64,000 bases of DNA from NCBI RefSeq assembly GCF_019599465.1, contig NZ_RKLR01000001.1, forward strand, positions 186,001 through 250,000, written 5' to 3'. The stretch is from Haloarcula rubra (GTDB lineage Archaea > Halobacteriota > Halobacteria > Halobacteriales > Haloarculaceae). The notes beneath the pieces are model-generated. The model made no database searches, was not told where the DNA came from, and saw only the letters and a program-made list of their open reading frames with translations. Shown one piece after another: positions 1 through 8,835 of this stretch. The position numbers and the translations under genes are program-made. Within the stretch, counting starts at the first letter, position 1; the number at the start of each line of letters is the position of its first letter.

Positions 1-47
1 ACGCGTGGATGGGCGAGCACCTCGGCGAGGCGGACGGCGAACAGTGA
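1..47 (+). CDS. C-terminal end of an unidentified protein (partial)
   Basis: One plus-strand frame is open from the window edge to a TGA at 45-47 and encodes about 14 residues ending HLGEADGEQ. The acidic composition and codon choice look haloarchaeal. It ends one base before the stop of the convergent acyl-CoA dehydrogenase gene, a spacing seen at other convergent ends in this window. Too little is visible to name the product. Confidence 0.4.
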   Translation, partial: AWMGEHLGEADGEQ

Positions 48-48
48 C

Positions 49-1191
49 TCAGTCCAGCAACTCGTCGGCGATGGTGTTGCGGAGGACCTCGCTGGTCCCC
101 TCGTATATCTCGTTGAGTTTGGCGTCGCGGTAGAACCGCTCGACGGGGAAGTCCTTCGTGTAGCCGTAGCCGCCGTGAATCTGGATGCCCTCGTTGGCCA
201 CCTCGCGGGACACCTCCGAGGCGTACAGTTTGGCCTGTGCGGCCTCCTTGACGAAGTTCTCGCCGCGCATCTTCAGGTCGGCGGCCTGATGCATCAACAG
301 GCGGGCGGCCTGTGTCTTCGTGTCCATGTCCGCGAGTTTGTGCTGGATGGCCTGAAAGTCGGAGATGGGCTGGTCGAACTGCTCGCGGTCCTGTGCGTAC
401 CGCAGCGCCTCGTCCAGCGCGGCCTGTGCGATGCCGACGCCGCGGGCGGCGATAGTGATGCGCCCGCCGTTGAGCGTCTTCAGCGCGTGGACGAACCCGC
501 GGCCCTCGTCGCCGAGGCGGCGCTCCTCTGGGAGGTACATCTCGTCGAAGCGCAGTTCCGCCGTGGGACAGCCCTTGTCGCCGAGTTTGTGTTCGGTCCC
601 CTCGACGACGAACCCGTCGTCCTCCTCGGGTCGGACGACGAACGAGGAGATGCCCTTGTTGCCCGCCTCGGGGTCCGTCTTCGCGAACAGGACGACGGTG
701 TCGGCGACGGAACCGTTCGAAATCCACAGTTTCCCGCCGTCGACGACGTACCCGTCGCCGTCCGGTTCGGCCGTCGTCGTCATCGCCGGTACGTCACTGC
801 CGGCGCCGGGTTCAGAGAGCGCGAACGCGCCGACGTCCTCGCCCTCGGCCATCGGGGTGAGGTACGTCTCCTTCTGGGCCTCGTCGCCGAACTCGTAGAC
901 CATGTTGCAGGCCAGCGAGATGTGGGCGGCGACGATGGTGCCGAGACCCCCGCTCCCGCGGGATATCTCCTCCAGTGCCATCGCGTAACTGTGGTAGTCG
1001 AGGCCGGCGCCGCCGTACGCTTCGGGGATGGGCATCCCCATCAGCCCCAACTCGGCCATCTGGTCGACGAGGTCCCACGGGAACTCGTCCGACTCGTCTA
1101 TCTCGGCGGCGCGCGGAACGACTTCCTCGTCGACGAACTCCGCGACCATCTCTCGGATCTGGCGCTGTTCCGCTGTGGGACTGAAGTCCAT
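49..1191 (-). CDS. Acyl-CoA dehydrogenase
   Basis: This FAD enzyme of 380 residues introduces the alpha-beta double bond of an acyl-CoA, the first step of beta-oxidation or of branched-chain acid breakdown. The N-terminal helical domain begins MDFSPTAEQ. The middle domain holds the flavin-contact stretch [11 protein letters not shown], and the C-terminal domain has [12 protein letters not shown] and then IYEGTSE, whose Glu is at the usual catalytic-base position. Length is normal for the family. A TATA-like box (reverse of 1215-1223) lies about 27 bases before the ATG, so the mRNA is probably leaderless. A 3-hydroxyacyl-CoA dehydrogenase gene lies directly upstream on the same strand. Chain-length specificity cannot be read from the sequence. 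Confidence 0.93.
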   Translation of the reverse strand: MDFSPTAEQRQIREMVAEFVDEEVVPRAAEIDESDEFPWDLVDQMAELGLMGMPIPEAYGGAGLDYHSYAMALEEISRGSGGLGTIVAAHISLACNMVYEFGDEAQKETYLTPMAEGEDVGAFALSEPGAGSDVPAMTTTAEPDGDGYVVDGGKLWISNGSVADTVVLFAKTDPEAGNKGISSFVVRPEEDDGFVVEGTEHKLGDKGCPTAELRFDEMYLPEERRLGDEGRGFVHALKTLNGGRITIAARGVGIAQAALDEALRYAQDREQFDQPISDFQAIQHKLADMDTKTQAARLLMHQAADLKMRGENFVKEAAQAKLYASEVSREVANEGIQIHGGYGYTKDFPVERFYRDAKLNEIYEGTSEVLRNTIADELLD

Positions 1192-1276
1192 GTGACAAGG
1201 TATCGAGGCCCGCGCCTTTACTGTTCGGCAACTGGCGGTCCGTTGTCTGCCATCGTATGCCGGCCGCCACGGCGGG

Positions 1277-2134
1277 TCAGTCGTACTCGTAGAACCCCGC
1301 CCCGGTCTTCTTCCCGAGGTCGCCGGCGGCGACCTTCCGCTTGAGGAGGTACGCCGGCTTGTAGCGGTCCCCGAGTTCCTCGTGGAGCGTCTCGCTCGCG
1401 TCGAGGACGACGTCGAGCCCGATGTGGTCGGCCAGTTCCAGCGGCCCCATCGGGACGTTCGTCCCGAGGGTCATCCCGCGGTCGATGTCGGCCATCTCCG
1501 CGACCCCCTCGTCGTAGGCGCGGATGCCCTCGTTTATCCACGGCATGAGGATACGGTTGACGACGAAGCCGGGTTTGTCGTCGGCCTCCCACGTCTCCTT
1601 CCCGAGGTCTTCGGCGAACGCGTGCCCCAGTGCGAGGGTGTCCTCGCTCGTCTTCTCGCCGACGACCACCTCGACCCCCTTCATCACCGGGACTGGGTTC
1701 ATGAAGTGCAGTCCCAGCACCCGTTCTGGTCGGTCGACGACGCTGGCGATGGTGGTGATAGAGAGCGTGCTGGTGTTCGTCGCGAGCACCGTCTCGGGGG
1801 CACAGGTCTCCGCGAGGTCCTCGAAGACGGACTGCTTGACGTCCATGTCCTCCGTGGCCGCTTCGACCACGATGTCACAGTCGGACAGGTCGGCGAGGTC
1901 GGTCGTCCCATCGATGCGGTCGCGGGCGCGGTCGGCTTCCGGGCGGGTCAGTTCGTCCCGGGCGACGAGTCGGGCGAGGCTCTCGTCCACGTCCTCGAAC
2001 CCCGCGGAGACGAACTGCTGTTCGACGTCGCGCATCACGACGTCGTAGCCCGCGGTGGCGGCGACCTGCGCGATGCCGTTGCCCATCGTGCCGGCACCCA
2101 CGACGCCGACGCGGTCGATGTCGTCGAGTTGCAT
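1277..2134 (-). CDS. 3-hydroxyacyl-CoA dehydrogenase
   Basis: The 285-residue enzyme oxidises 3-hydroxyacyl-CoA to 3-ketoacyl-CoA with NAD. Residues 8-30 carry a Rossmann motif ([14 protein letters not shown]), followed by the N-terminal NAD domain with NTSTLSIT. The C-terminal helical dimerisation domain starts near [13 protein letters not shown] and ends [15 protein letters not shown], as in the short single-function HAD family (about 280-290 residues). It has no fused enoyl-CoA hydratase. It lies upstream of the acyl-CoA dehydrogenase on the same strand with an 85-base gap, so the two probably serve one fatty-acid or butyryl-CoA/crotonyl-CoA route. A TATA-like sequence near 2155-2165 (reverse) fits a short or absent leader. 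Confidence 0.93.
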   Translation of the reverse strand: MQLDDIDRVGVVGAGTMGNGIAQVAATAGYDVVMRDVEQQFVSAGFEDVDESLARLVARDELTRPEADRARDRIDGTTDLADLSDCDIVVEAATEDMDVKQSVFEDLAETCAPETVLATNTSTLSITTIASVVDRPERVLGLHFMNPVPVMKGVEVVVGEKTSEDTLALGHAFAEDLGKETWEADDKPGFVVNRILMPWINEGIRAYDEGVAEMADIDRGMTLGTNVPMGPLELADHIGLDVVLDASETLHEELGDRYKPAYLLKRKVAAGDLGKKTGAGFYEYD

Positions 2135-2294
2135 ACCCGGCGGTTCGCCTCCCGTTCGTGTAAGTCTGCCGACCTTAGGAGAACGATAACTAACCTTACC
2201 ATTGTATAAACGTGTGACTAAGTGCCATGCGTAAACCCCACGAGGGCGCGGCTCCTGAATAATTGACTCGCTCCGTAGTAAATGTCAGCAACAA

Positions 2295-2401
2295 GATACT
2301 TATGGTGTGGGCCAGAAGCAGGAGGTGACGAGACACACTGGGAACCGCCGCCGGACGACCCCACACCCGACTCGACCGGCACACCCCCAGCCCCACCATA
2401 G
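2295..2401 (+). promoter_or_regulatory. Promoter and unusual leader of the fructose-bisphosphatase gene
   Basis: A TATA-like element (GATACTTATGG, about 2295-2305) predicts transcription from about 2327, leaving a leader of roughly 75 bases where most genes here look leaderless. At the predicted 5' end sits GGAGGTGA (2321-2328), a near-perfect match to the anti-Shine-Dalgarno sequence, but no start codon follows at the usual distance. An open frame from GTG 2325 ends in a TGA at 2403-2405, overlapping the fbp ATG at 2402. The element is seen; a regulatory role is inference. Confidence 0.4.
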
Positions 2402-3277
2402 ATGAGCAAATCACTCGACGCCTCGGCCGCCCAGGCCGACCGGACGGTCGCACAGGTCATCGACACAATCGCGGATGCGGCGAGCGACGTTCGAACAGCC
2501 ATCGCGACGGAACGCGAACACAGCGGCACGGTCAACCCCAGCGGCGACGAGCAACTGGCCGCCGACCTCCGGGCGGACGAACTGTTCGAGGAGCGCATCC
2601 TCGGCATCGACGGCGTCGCCACCTACGCCAGCGAGGAACGCGAAGAAGTCGCGACCAGCGACGGACGCCTCCACGTCGCGATGGACCCGCTCGACGGGTC
2701 GTCCAATCTGGAACCAAACAGCGGCATGGGGACAATCTTCGGCGTGTACACCGAGCGCCCGCCCACGAAAGGCCGGAACCTGCTGGCCGCCGGGTTCGTC
2801 ATCTACGGTCCGGTCACGTCGATGGTCGTCGCCCGCGACGGCCGCGTCAAGGAGTACGTCCTCGGCGACGAACAGCGACTCGTCGACGACGACGTGACCG
2901 TCCCCGACGACCCGACCGTGTTCGGGTTCGGCGGCGGCGTCGACTCGTGGACCGACGAGTTCCAGACGTTCGCCGAGGCGGTTCGCCACGAACTCAAACT
3001 CCGCTACGGCGGCGCGATGATTGCCGACATCAATCAGGTGCTCACCTACGGCGGCATCTTCGCGTACCCCGCGCTGGAGTCCCGCCCCGAGGGGAAACTC
3101 CGCCTCCAGTTCGAGGGCCAACCGATGGCCTACATCGTCGAGGCGGCCGGGGGTCGGTCCTCGGACGGCGAGCAGTCGCTCCTCGACCTGAACCCCGACG
3201 AACTCCACGAGCGAACGCCCCTCCACCTCGGTAACGCCTCGCTCGTCGACCGCCTCGAGTCCGAGGTCGGTCAGTAA
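2402..3277 (+). CDS. fbp: Fructose-1,6-bisphosphatase, class I type
   Basis: The enzyme hydrolyses fructose 1,6-bisphosphate to fructose 6-phosphate in gluconeogenesis. The protein has 291 residues. DPLDGSSN at residues 95-102 is the metal- and phosphate-binding signature, preceded by ASEEREE (76-82), which supplies metal-binding acids. RYGGAMIADINQVLTYGGIF and the LYxx-less end (FEGQPMAYIVEAAGG) are typical of class I FBPase rather than of inositol monophosphatase. The start codon ATGAGC follows a roughly 75-base leader. The 3' end overlaps the convergent surface-protein gene by seven bases. Confidence 0.9.
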   Translation: MSKSLDASAAQADRTVAQVIDTIADAASDVRTAIATEREHSGTVNPSGDEQLAADLRADELFEERILGIDGVATYASEEREEVATSDGRLHVAMDPLDGSSNLEPNSGMGTIFGVYTERPPTKGRNLLAAGFVIYGPVTSMVVARDGRVKEYVLGDEQRLVDDDVTVPDDPTVFGFGGGVDSWTDEFQTFAEAVRHELKLRYGGAMIADINQVLTYGGIFAYPALESRPEGKLRLQFEGQPMAYIVEAAGGRSSDGEQSLLDLNPDELHERTPLHLGNASLVDRLESEVGQ

Positions 3278-5238
3278 CCGAGGTATATCGCCAGCGCTTT
3301 CAGGATACCGTAGACCACCACGACCAGTCCCACGAGGACACTCAGTATCGTCCCGACGATACCACTGGGCCAGAGGGCAAGCGGGTTCGGGACGCCCGGG
3401 AGTGCGAACCCGCCACCGCCGTTACTGACGTTCGTGACTCGCTGGTTCCCGACTTCGAGAGGGCCACGCTCGGCCACGTCTCTGGCGAACTCCGTCGTCC
3501 GCGTCTCGCCGGCGGGCACCGTCACCTCGCGAGTGGCGAGCGTCGAGTCGTTCAGGAAGACGGCGACGAGGTAATCGCCCGTCGCGGTCCCCCGGTTCGT
3601 CAGCGTCACCGTGAGCACGGCCCGGTCGCCGACCGAGAGGTTGGCGGGGTCGACGGTGACGTTCGTGACCCGAACGTCCGGGGTGCCCTGCTGGGCGGCC
3701 TGCTCGGTCGGTTGTTCTGTCGGTGTCGGCGTCGTGTCGTCACCGGATTCCTCCGTGGTCTGGTCGGTGTCGAGACCCACGGCGAACCGCGAGAGCCCCG
3801 GCGCCGTCGCACGGTAGACGACGCGGGTGTCGCCGCGTTCGACGACGGCCGTCTCGAGCGCCGTCCACCCGCCGTCGTCCCGGTACAGCGTGACCGCGTC
3901 GGGGCCGACCCCGTGACGGTTCAGCGCCGCCCGGTCGACGGCGAACCGAATCGTCACGGCCTCGGCGGGCACGTCGGCGTGGTCGATTTCGAACAGCCCG
4001 AGGCCCGCGTCGCCCGTCGCCGTCGCGAGCGAGGGCGGCGTCCGATTGCGCGCCCTGAGAGCGACCGGAACGGTCCCATCGTCCGGCACCGAGGCCGTCA
4101 CGCGCACCAGCGAGGCGTTCGCTCCCGAGACGAGCGGACCGTCCGGCGCGTCGACGGTCTGTGCGAATCCCGTCCCGTCGACCGTCGCCGTGGCGTGGGT
4201 GGCGTTGTGCCGGGTGAGGGCGACCGCACCGGCGCTCCCGTTGGCCGTCCTGACGGTCACGGTTCGCGTGGCGACGGCGGCGTTGCCGAACGGGTCGGTC
4301 ACTTCCACGGCTATCGCGTGGGTGCCCGGCGTCGCGAACGCCACGCGAATCGACTCGCCCGGGATGATGGTGCCGCCGTCGACGCGCCAGCGGTAGTCCT
4401 CGATTCGCTGGTCGTCGGTGGAGTCGGCCGCGGTGAAGTTCACCGGGTCGCCGACGGTGGCGTTCTCGGGGCCGTCGAGCGTGACGTTCGGCGCGGACCC
4501 GTCGTAGCGGAACTGCTTCAGCCGGCTGAACCTGATGCTGTTGTTGTAGCGGTCGGTGGCCGACATCCAGAGGACCGCGTACTTCCCCTCCTCCGGGAAC
4601 GTGTAGCGGGTCGTGTACACCGCCGTGGAGTCGACCGACTCGTCGAAGTCCGAGCGGTTCAGTTCGTCCGTCGTCGGGCCGCCGATACTGACCCGGAGGC
4701 CGCCGAGGGGTTCGTTCGTCTCCGCCCGTATCTCGACGGTCGACTCGTTCACGCGCCGCAGGGCGAACGAGCGATACCGGGGCGTCACGGTGTCCATCCC
4801 GGAGACGGTGACGGTGCCGTCGGCGAGGGCGTTGCCCGCCTCGTCTTCGATGGTGGCACCGCTCCGGAGCCCGACCGTGACCTCGTTCACGTCGAGCCGG
4901 CCGTCGAGGAACAGCGAGACCCGTGCGCCGGTGCGGTTCTCGCCGCCGACGTCCAGCGGCGTGACGGAGACGTTCTCGACGGTCCCCTCGGTCAGCACGA
5001 AGTCGTCGGCCGAGATGCTCCCCGTGTCGAGGGTCCCGTCGTCGTAGACGGTCACGTCGATAGTGGTCGCGTTCCCCTTCGTCGCGTTCCCCCACTCCGG
5101 GGGCGTCGTATCGGCGGCCGCGACGGGACCGCTCGCGGCGACGGCGAGGGCACCGAGGAGGAGCACGGCGAGGAGGGTGCGCGGAATCCCCCGAGAGGCG
5201 GGCCGACTCCGCTCTTCCCCGGCGCTGGCGACGCTCAT
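3271..5238 (-). CDS. Secreted, membrane-anchored surface protein with PKD, PGF-pre-PGF-like and CARDB-like domains
   Basis: The 655-residue protein is probably exported and exposed on the cell surface. Residues 1-42 are a Sec signal peptide (hydrophobic LLAVLLLGALAVAA). An Ig-like region rich in N-x-S/T sequons follows. A PKD-like domain lies near 250-335, a segment resembling the PGF-pre-PGF domain near 410-495 (VTIRFAVDRAAL to GLSRFAVG), and a T/P/Q-rich linker and a CARDB-like domain near 525-610. A final transmembrane helix (GTILSVLVGLVVVVYGIL) anchors it. There is no PGF motif followed by a charged tail, so archaeosortase processing is doubtful. Ligand unknown. It is transcribed divergently from the carboxyltransferase gene. 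Confidence 0.82.
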   Translation of the reverse strand: MSVASAGEERSRPASRGIPRTLLAVLLLGALAVAASGPVAAADTTPPEWGNATKGNATTIDVTVYDDGTLDTGSISADDFVLTEGTVENVSVTPLDVGGENRTGARVSLFLDGRLDVNEVTVGLRSGATIEDEAGNALADGTVTVSGMDTVTPRYRSFALRRVNESTVEIRAETNEPLGGLRVSIGGPTTDELNRSDFDESVDSTAVYTTRYTFPEEGKYAVLWMSATDRYNNSIRFSRLKQFRYDGSAPNVTLDGPENATVGDPVNFTAADSTDDQRIEDYRWRVDGGTIIPGESIRVAFATPGTHAIAVEVTDPFGNAAVATRTVTVRTANGSAGAVALTRHNATHATATVDGTGFAQTVDAPDGPLVSGANASLVRVTASVPDDGTVPVALRARNRTPPSLATATGDAGLGLFEIDHADVPAEAVTIRFAVDRAALNRHGVGPDAVTLYRDDGGWTALETAVVERGDTRVVYRATAPGLSRFAVGLDTDQTTEESGDDTTPTPTEQPTEQAAQQGTPDVRVTNVTVDPANLSVGDRAVLTVTLTNRGTATGDYLVAVFLNDSTLATREVTVPAGETRTTEFARDVAERGPLEVGNQRVTNVSNGGGGFALPGVPNPLALWPSGIVGTILSVLVGLVVVVYGILKALAIYLGY

Positions 5239-5350
5239 TGCTCGCCAGTTGCCTACGGCCGGTTATCAATCGCCCGGCGACATTACGAGCGATGATAATC
5301 GAACCGCGAGCGGGGTAAGGACTGTGACCCCCGGGGCCGTGGGACACGGT

Positions 5351-7123
5351 ATGAAGGTTCGTATCGCCGCAGACGCCAGCCGCGACGAGGCGTCGGCTAT
5401 CGCCGCCGCCGTCGCCGAACACGTCGGAGAGCGAGTCGAGGTGTACGTCGGCGACAGCGACGACCCCACGTTCGTCGAGGAAGTCGCCGAGGCCGACACG
5501 GACGACGGCGGGACCGTCGACAGCGGCGACGCCGACGACGCCGGCCCCACCGACCGGGAGCGACGGCTCCGCGAGGAGATAGCCGACATCGAGCGCGGCG
5601 GCCCCGAGAAGTACCGCGAGCGCCTCGCCGAACAGGGCAAACTGTTCGTCCGTGACCGACTCGAACTCTGGTTCGGCGAGGACGGACTGGACTTCGAGGA
5701 CGGTCGCTTCGCGAACTTCGACGCGTGGCACGCCGACAGTCCCGAGGTCGACGAGTACGACGACGGGACACGCCTCCCGGCCGACGGGATGCTCACCGGC
5801 GCGGCCACGCTGGACGGCCGCAAGGTCCACGTCGCCGCCAACGACTTCACGGTCAAGGCCGGGTCGATGGCCGAACGCGGCGTCGAGAAGTTCCTCCGCC
5901 TCCAGCAACGGGCTCTGAAGACCGGGCGACCGGCGCTCTATCTGGTCGACTCCTCTGGCGGCCGCATCGACCAACAGACGGGCTTCTTCGCCAACCGAGA
6001 GGGCATCGGGAAGTTCTACTACAATCACTCCATCCTCTCCGGCGCGGTCCCCCAAATCTGCGTGCTGTACGGTCCCTGCATCGCCGGCGCGGCCTACACG
6101 CCCGTCTTCTCCGACTTCACCGTGATGGTCCGCGGGATGAGCGCGCTGGCTATCGCCTCGCCGCGGATGGTCGAGATGGTCACCGGCGAGGACATCGACC
6201 TCGAGACTTTGGGCGGCCCGGACGTCCACGCCCGCCACTCCGGCAGCGCCGACCTCGTGGCCGACGACGAGGAACACGCCCGCGAACTCGTCGCCGACCT
6301 GATAACGTACCTGCCCGACAACGCCGACGAGAAACCGCCGCGTGCCGAGACCGTCGCACCGTCGAAGTCACCGGCGGGACTCGACAGTGTCGTCCCCGAG
6401 GAGCCGAACAAGGGGTACGACATGCACCGCGTGATAGAGCGCGTGGTCGACGGGGACTCCTTCTTCGAGTTGCAACCGGAGTACGGAAAGGAGATTCTGA
6501 CCGGGTTCGCCCGCGTCGACGGCCGCTCTGTCGGCGTCGTCGCCAACCAACCCGCCCAGCGTGCCGGCGCAATCTTCCCCGACGCGGCCCGCAAGGCCGC
6601 CGAGTTCGTCTGGAAGTGCGACGCCTACAACGTCCCCCTGCTGTACCTCTGTGACACGCCGGGGTTCATGGCCGGGTCCGGCGTCGAGAAGGAGGGCATC
6701 CTCGAAGCGGGGAAGAAGATGATCTACGCCACGTCCTCGGCCACCGTCCCGAAGCAGTGCGTCGTCGTCCGCAAGGCGTACGGGGCGGGCATCTACGCCA
6801 TGTCCGGGCCGGCCTACGACCCGGAGGCGACGCTGGCGCTCCCGAGCGGGGAAATCGCCATCATGGGGCCGGAAGCGGCCATAAACGCCGTCTACGCGAA
6901 CAAACTCGACGCCATCGACGACCCCGAAGAACGGGCCGAACGTGAACGCGAACTCCGGGAGGAGTACCGCCGCGACATCGACGTCCATCGGATGGCGAGC
7001 GAAGTGGTCATCGACGAAATCGTCCCGCCGAGCGACCTGCGGGCGGAACTGGCCGCTCGCTTCGAGATGTACGAGACCGTCGAGAAGGACCGCCCCGACA
7101 AGAAACACGGGACGGTCATCTGA
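5351..7123 (+). CDS. Acyl-CoA carboxylase carboxyltransferase (propionyl-CoA carboxylase beta-like) with an N-terminal extension
   Basis: The carboxyltransferase moves CO2 from carboxybiotin to an acyl-CoA. Propionyl-CoA is the likely substrate, giving methylmalonyl-CoA, but methylcrotonyl-CoA is possible. I start it at ATG 5351 (MKVRIAADAS) because upstream sequence in this frame looks non-coding. Residues 1-44 form a small extra domain and 45-66 an acidic linker. The carboxyltransferase core starts near residue 70, with LVDSSGGRIDQQ and YGPCIAGAAY in the first crotonase-like half and LCDTPGFMAGSG and RKAYGAGIYAM in the second, ending KKHGTVI. The 590 residues exceed the usual 510-520. The biotin carboxylase partner is not in the window. 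Confidence 0.88.
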   Translation: MKVRIAADASRDEASAIAAAVAEHVGERVEVYVGDSDDPTFVEEVAEADTDDGGTVDSGDADDAGPTDRERRLREEIADIERGGPEKYRERLAEQGKLFVRDRLELWFGEDGLDFEDGRFANFDAWHADSPEVDEYDDGTRLPADGMLTGAATLDGRKVHVAANDFTVKAGSMAERGVEKFLRLQQRALKTGRPALYLVDSSGGRIDQQTGFFANREGIGKFYYNHSILSGAVPQICVLYGPCIAGAAYTPVFSDFTVMVRGMSALAIASPRMVEMVTGEDIDLETLGGPDVHARHSGSADLVADDEEHARELVADLITYLPDNADEKPPRAETVAPSKSPAGLDSVVPEEPNKGYDMHRVIERVVDGDSFFELQPEYGKEILTGFARVDGRSVGVVANQPAQRAGAIFPDAARKAAEFVWKCDAYNVPLLYLCDTPGFMAGSGVEKEGILEAGKKMIYATSSATVPKQCVVVRKAYGAGIYAMSGPAYDPEATLALPSGEIAIMGPEAAINAVYANKLDAIDDPEERAERERELREEYRRDIDVHRMASEVVIDEIVPPSDLRAELAARFEMYETVEKDRPDKKHGTVI

Positions 7124-7124
7124 G

Positions 7125-7334
7125 TCACTCGGCGTCTATCATCACGTCGCTGGCCTTCACGACGGCGCTGACGTCGTCGCCGGGGACGAGGTCCAGACGC
7201 TCGACCGAGGCCCGCGTGATGGTCGAGGTGACGGTCTGTCCGTCGTCGAGTTCGACCACGACCTCTGCCATCACGCCGTCCATCTCGACGGCCGTCACGG
7301 TGCCGCGCAAGTTGTTTCTGGCACTGAGTACCAT
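7125..7334 (-). CDS. Molbindin-like TOBE/Mop domain protein
   Basis: This is a single 69-residue TOBE (Mop) domain, from MVLSARNNLRGTVTAVE to ASDVMIDAE. SARN(N/Q)LRGTV is the typical start of such domains, which bind molybdate or tungstate as oligomers or act as the ligand-binding part of ModC/ModE. Standing alone it is probably a molybdate buffer or sensor. It is convergent with the carboxyltransferase gene (one base between stops). A TATA-like box lies upstream within 7350-7370. No molybdate transporter genes are adjacent, so the physiological link is open. Confidence 0.85.
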   Translation of the reverse strand: MVLSARNNLRGTVTAVEMDGVMAEVVVELDDGQTVTSTITRASVERLDLVPGDDVSAVVKASDVMIDAE

Positions 7335-7447
7335 GCGAACAGATAGGTTCTCCAACACGTATATCGTGTCGGTCGGCCGCGCCGACCCGTCAGAGTGCCC
7401 CCACGACGGACCGGGACCGCCGTCGCGGCGGAATCGCTCCGGTCGAC

Positions 7448-8293
7448 TCACTCCCCGGCCAGCGTCACCCGGTCTAGCGTCGGCGTCGCTCGAGCGGCGA
7501 GTGCCGCGGCCACGAGGACGAACGCGAGGGCACCCGCGACCCCGACGGGATTGGCGACCAGTTCGTCCAGCGCGGGGTCCTCGGCGACGGCGTAGACGAC
7601 CACGAACCCGGCGGCGGCGTTGAACACGCCGTGGAACAGCGCCGCGGCCACCAGCGACTCGGCACGGACGACGAGATACGTGTACAGCGGGGAGAACGCG
7701 ACGCAGGCGACCACCATCAGCCCCACCCCGACGACGGGAAAGGAGGGGAAGTTGTACCCGTCGAGGATTATCGGCGCGTGCCAGAGCCCCCAGAGGACGC
7801 CGATGGCACCGGACGCCCGCCAGAACCCCAGCGGCGCGAGTTCCCAGAGCAGATAGCCCCGCCAGCCGAACTCCTCGCCGAAGGCGAACGCGGCGTTGAC
7901 CGTCGCCCCCAGTGCGAGGACGACGGCGGCGGTGACGAGGACGCCGACGGCCCCGCCGGGGAGTGTCACCCCGGGGAGAGCGTTCGCGCTCGGGTCGAAG
8001 CCGATACCGGGGACGGCCACCGAGAGGAGCAGCGTCAGGGCGACCATCGGGAGTGCCGACAGCGCCGCGACGGCGAGCCACGTCGGCCGACCGACGCGCA
8101 GGCCGACCGTCCGCAGCGAGACTCCGGAGGTGAGTGTGGCGACGAGGCCCGCCACCATCGGCGTGAACATGTACACCGGCGCCAGCGCGACCATCCGAAC
8201 GCCGGTGGCCAGCGAGACGGCGACGAGCGCCGCGGCGAGGCCGACGAGCGTGACGACGAACCGCGCGAGTCGGCCGCGGTCGGGCGTGGGCAT
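7448..8293 (-). CDS. CPBP family intramembrane metalloprotease-like protein
   Basis: A 281-residue membrane protein with about eight hydrophobic helices. The CPBP (Abi/CAAX protease) motifs are present: EEFGWRGYLLWE (EExxxR), then WGLWHAPIIL, then FHGVFNAAAG, which supply the Glu and His residues thought to bind zinc. Archaeal substrates are unknown; Rce1-type prenyl-protein processing and bacteriocin immunity are family precedents only. The ATG at 8293 is three bases from the stop of the MaoC gene upstream on the same strand, so the two are probably co-transcribed. Confidence 0.85.
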   Translation of the reverse strand: MPTPDRGRLARFVVTLVGLAAALVAVSLATGVRMVALAPVYMFTPMVAGLVATLTSGVSLRTVGLRVGRPTWLAVAALSALPMVALTLLLSVAVPGIGFDPSANALPGVTLPGGAVGVLVTAAVVLALGATVNAAFAFGEEFGWRGYLLWELAPLGFWRASGAIGVLWGLWHAPIILDGYNFPSFPVVGVGLMVVACVAFSPLYTYLVVRAESLVAAALFHGVFNAAAGFVVVYAVAEDPALDELVANPVGVAGALAFVLVAAALAARATPTLDRVTLAGE

Positions 8294-8295
8294 CG

Positions 8296-8745
8296 TCAGT
8301 CCTCGGCGCGCTGGACCAGCGCGGTTCGCTCGAACGAACAGACGAGCGTGTCGTCCTGCTTGTAGACGTCGACGCGCATCGTGACGATACCGCGGTCCCC
8401 GTCGCTCGTCAGTCGTTTGTTCGTGACGGTCGACTCGGCGCGGATGGTGTCGCCGTGGAACACCGGCGCGGGATGCTCCACGTCGTCGTACGAGAGGTTC
8501 GCGACGATGGTGCCGTCCGTCGTGTCCGGGATGGTCAGGCCGACGGCGAGCGACATCGTGTAGAGACCGTTGACGAGGCGCTCGCCGAACTGCGTCTCGC
8601 TCGCGAACTCCGCGTCTAAGTGGAGCGGTTGCTGGTTCATCGTGAGGTCGCAGAACCGCTGGTTGTCGCTCTCGCTTATCGTCCGGCGCTTCTCGTGTTC
8701 GATGGTCTCTCCCTCGGTGAACTCCTCGTAGTACAGGCCGGTCAT
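8296..8745 (-). CDS. MaoC-like acyl-CoA hydratase/dehydratase
   Basis: A single hot-dog domain of 149 residues, of the type that hydrates enoyl-CoA. The motif region reads MNQQPLHLDAEF at residues 36-47. His42 and Pro40 match the (R)-hydratase signature, but Asn37 replaces the catalytic Asp five residues before the His. This Asn form may mark a different substrate class. It starts 90 bases from a divergent CitE-like lyase gene. MaoC and CitE-like proteins also pair in bacterial itaconate/mesaconate-type pathways, so a hydroxyacyl-CoA intermediate shared by the two is a reasonable inference. Confidence 0.82.
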   Translation of the reverse strand: MTGLYYEEFTEGETIEHEKRRTISESDNQRFCDLTMNQQPLHLDAEFASETQFGERLVNGLYTMSLAVGLTIPDTTDGTIVANLSYDDVEHPAPVFHGDTIRAESTVTNKRLTSDGDRGIVTMRVDVYKQDDTLVCSFERTALVQRAED

Positions 8746-8835
8746 ACCGGGAGATGGCCCGCCGCGGCCTTATCCCTGCGGGACGGGTGCGACCGAGCGC
8801 CGACACTTACGGGCCGGGGCGACGAACGGGGGCGT

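Noticed and set aside
2325-2405. A 26-codon upstream frame as a protein-coding gene
   Set aside because: The product is Arg/Pro/His-rich and unlike haloarchaeal proteins. I keep it only as a possible regulatory feature.
5063-5350. Upstream extension of the carboxyltransferase frame
   Set aside because: The added sequence overlaps the signal-peptide end of the divergent surface-protein gene and its Arg/Ala-rich content does not look coding.
3740-6277. A minus-strand open frame of 845 codons
   Set aside because: It spans two well-supported genes in other frames and its product is Arg/Gly-rich without motifs. GC-rich third positions make such shadow frames common here.
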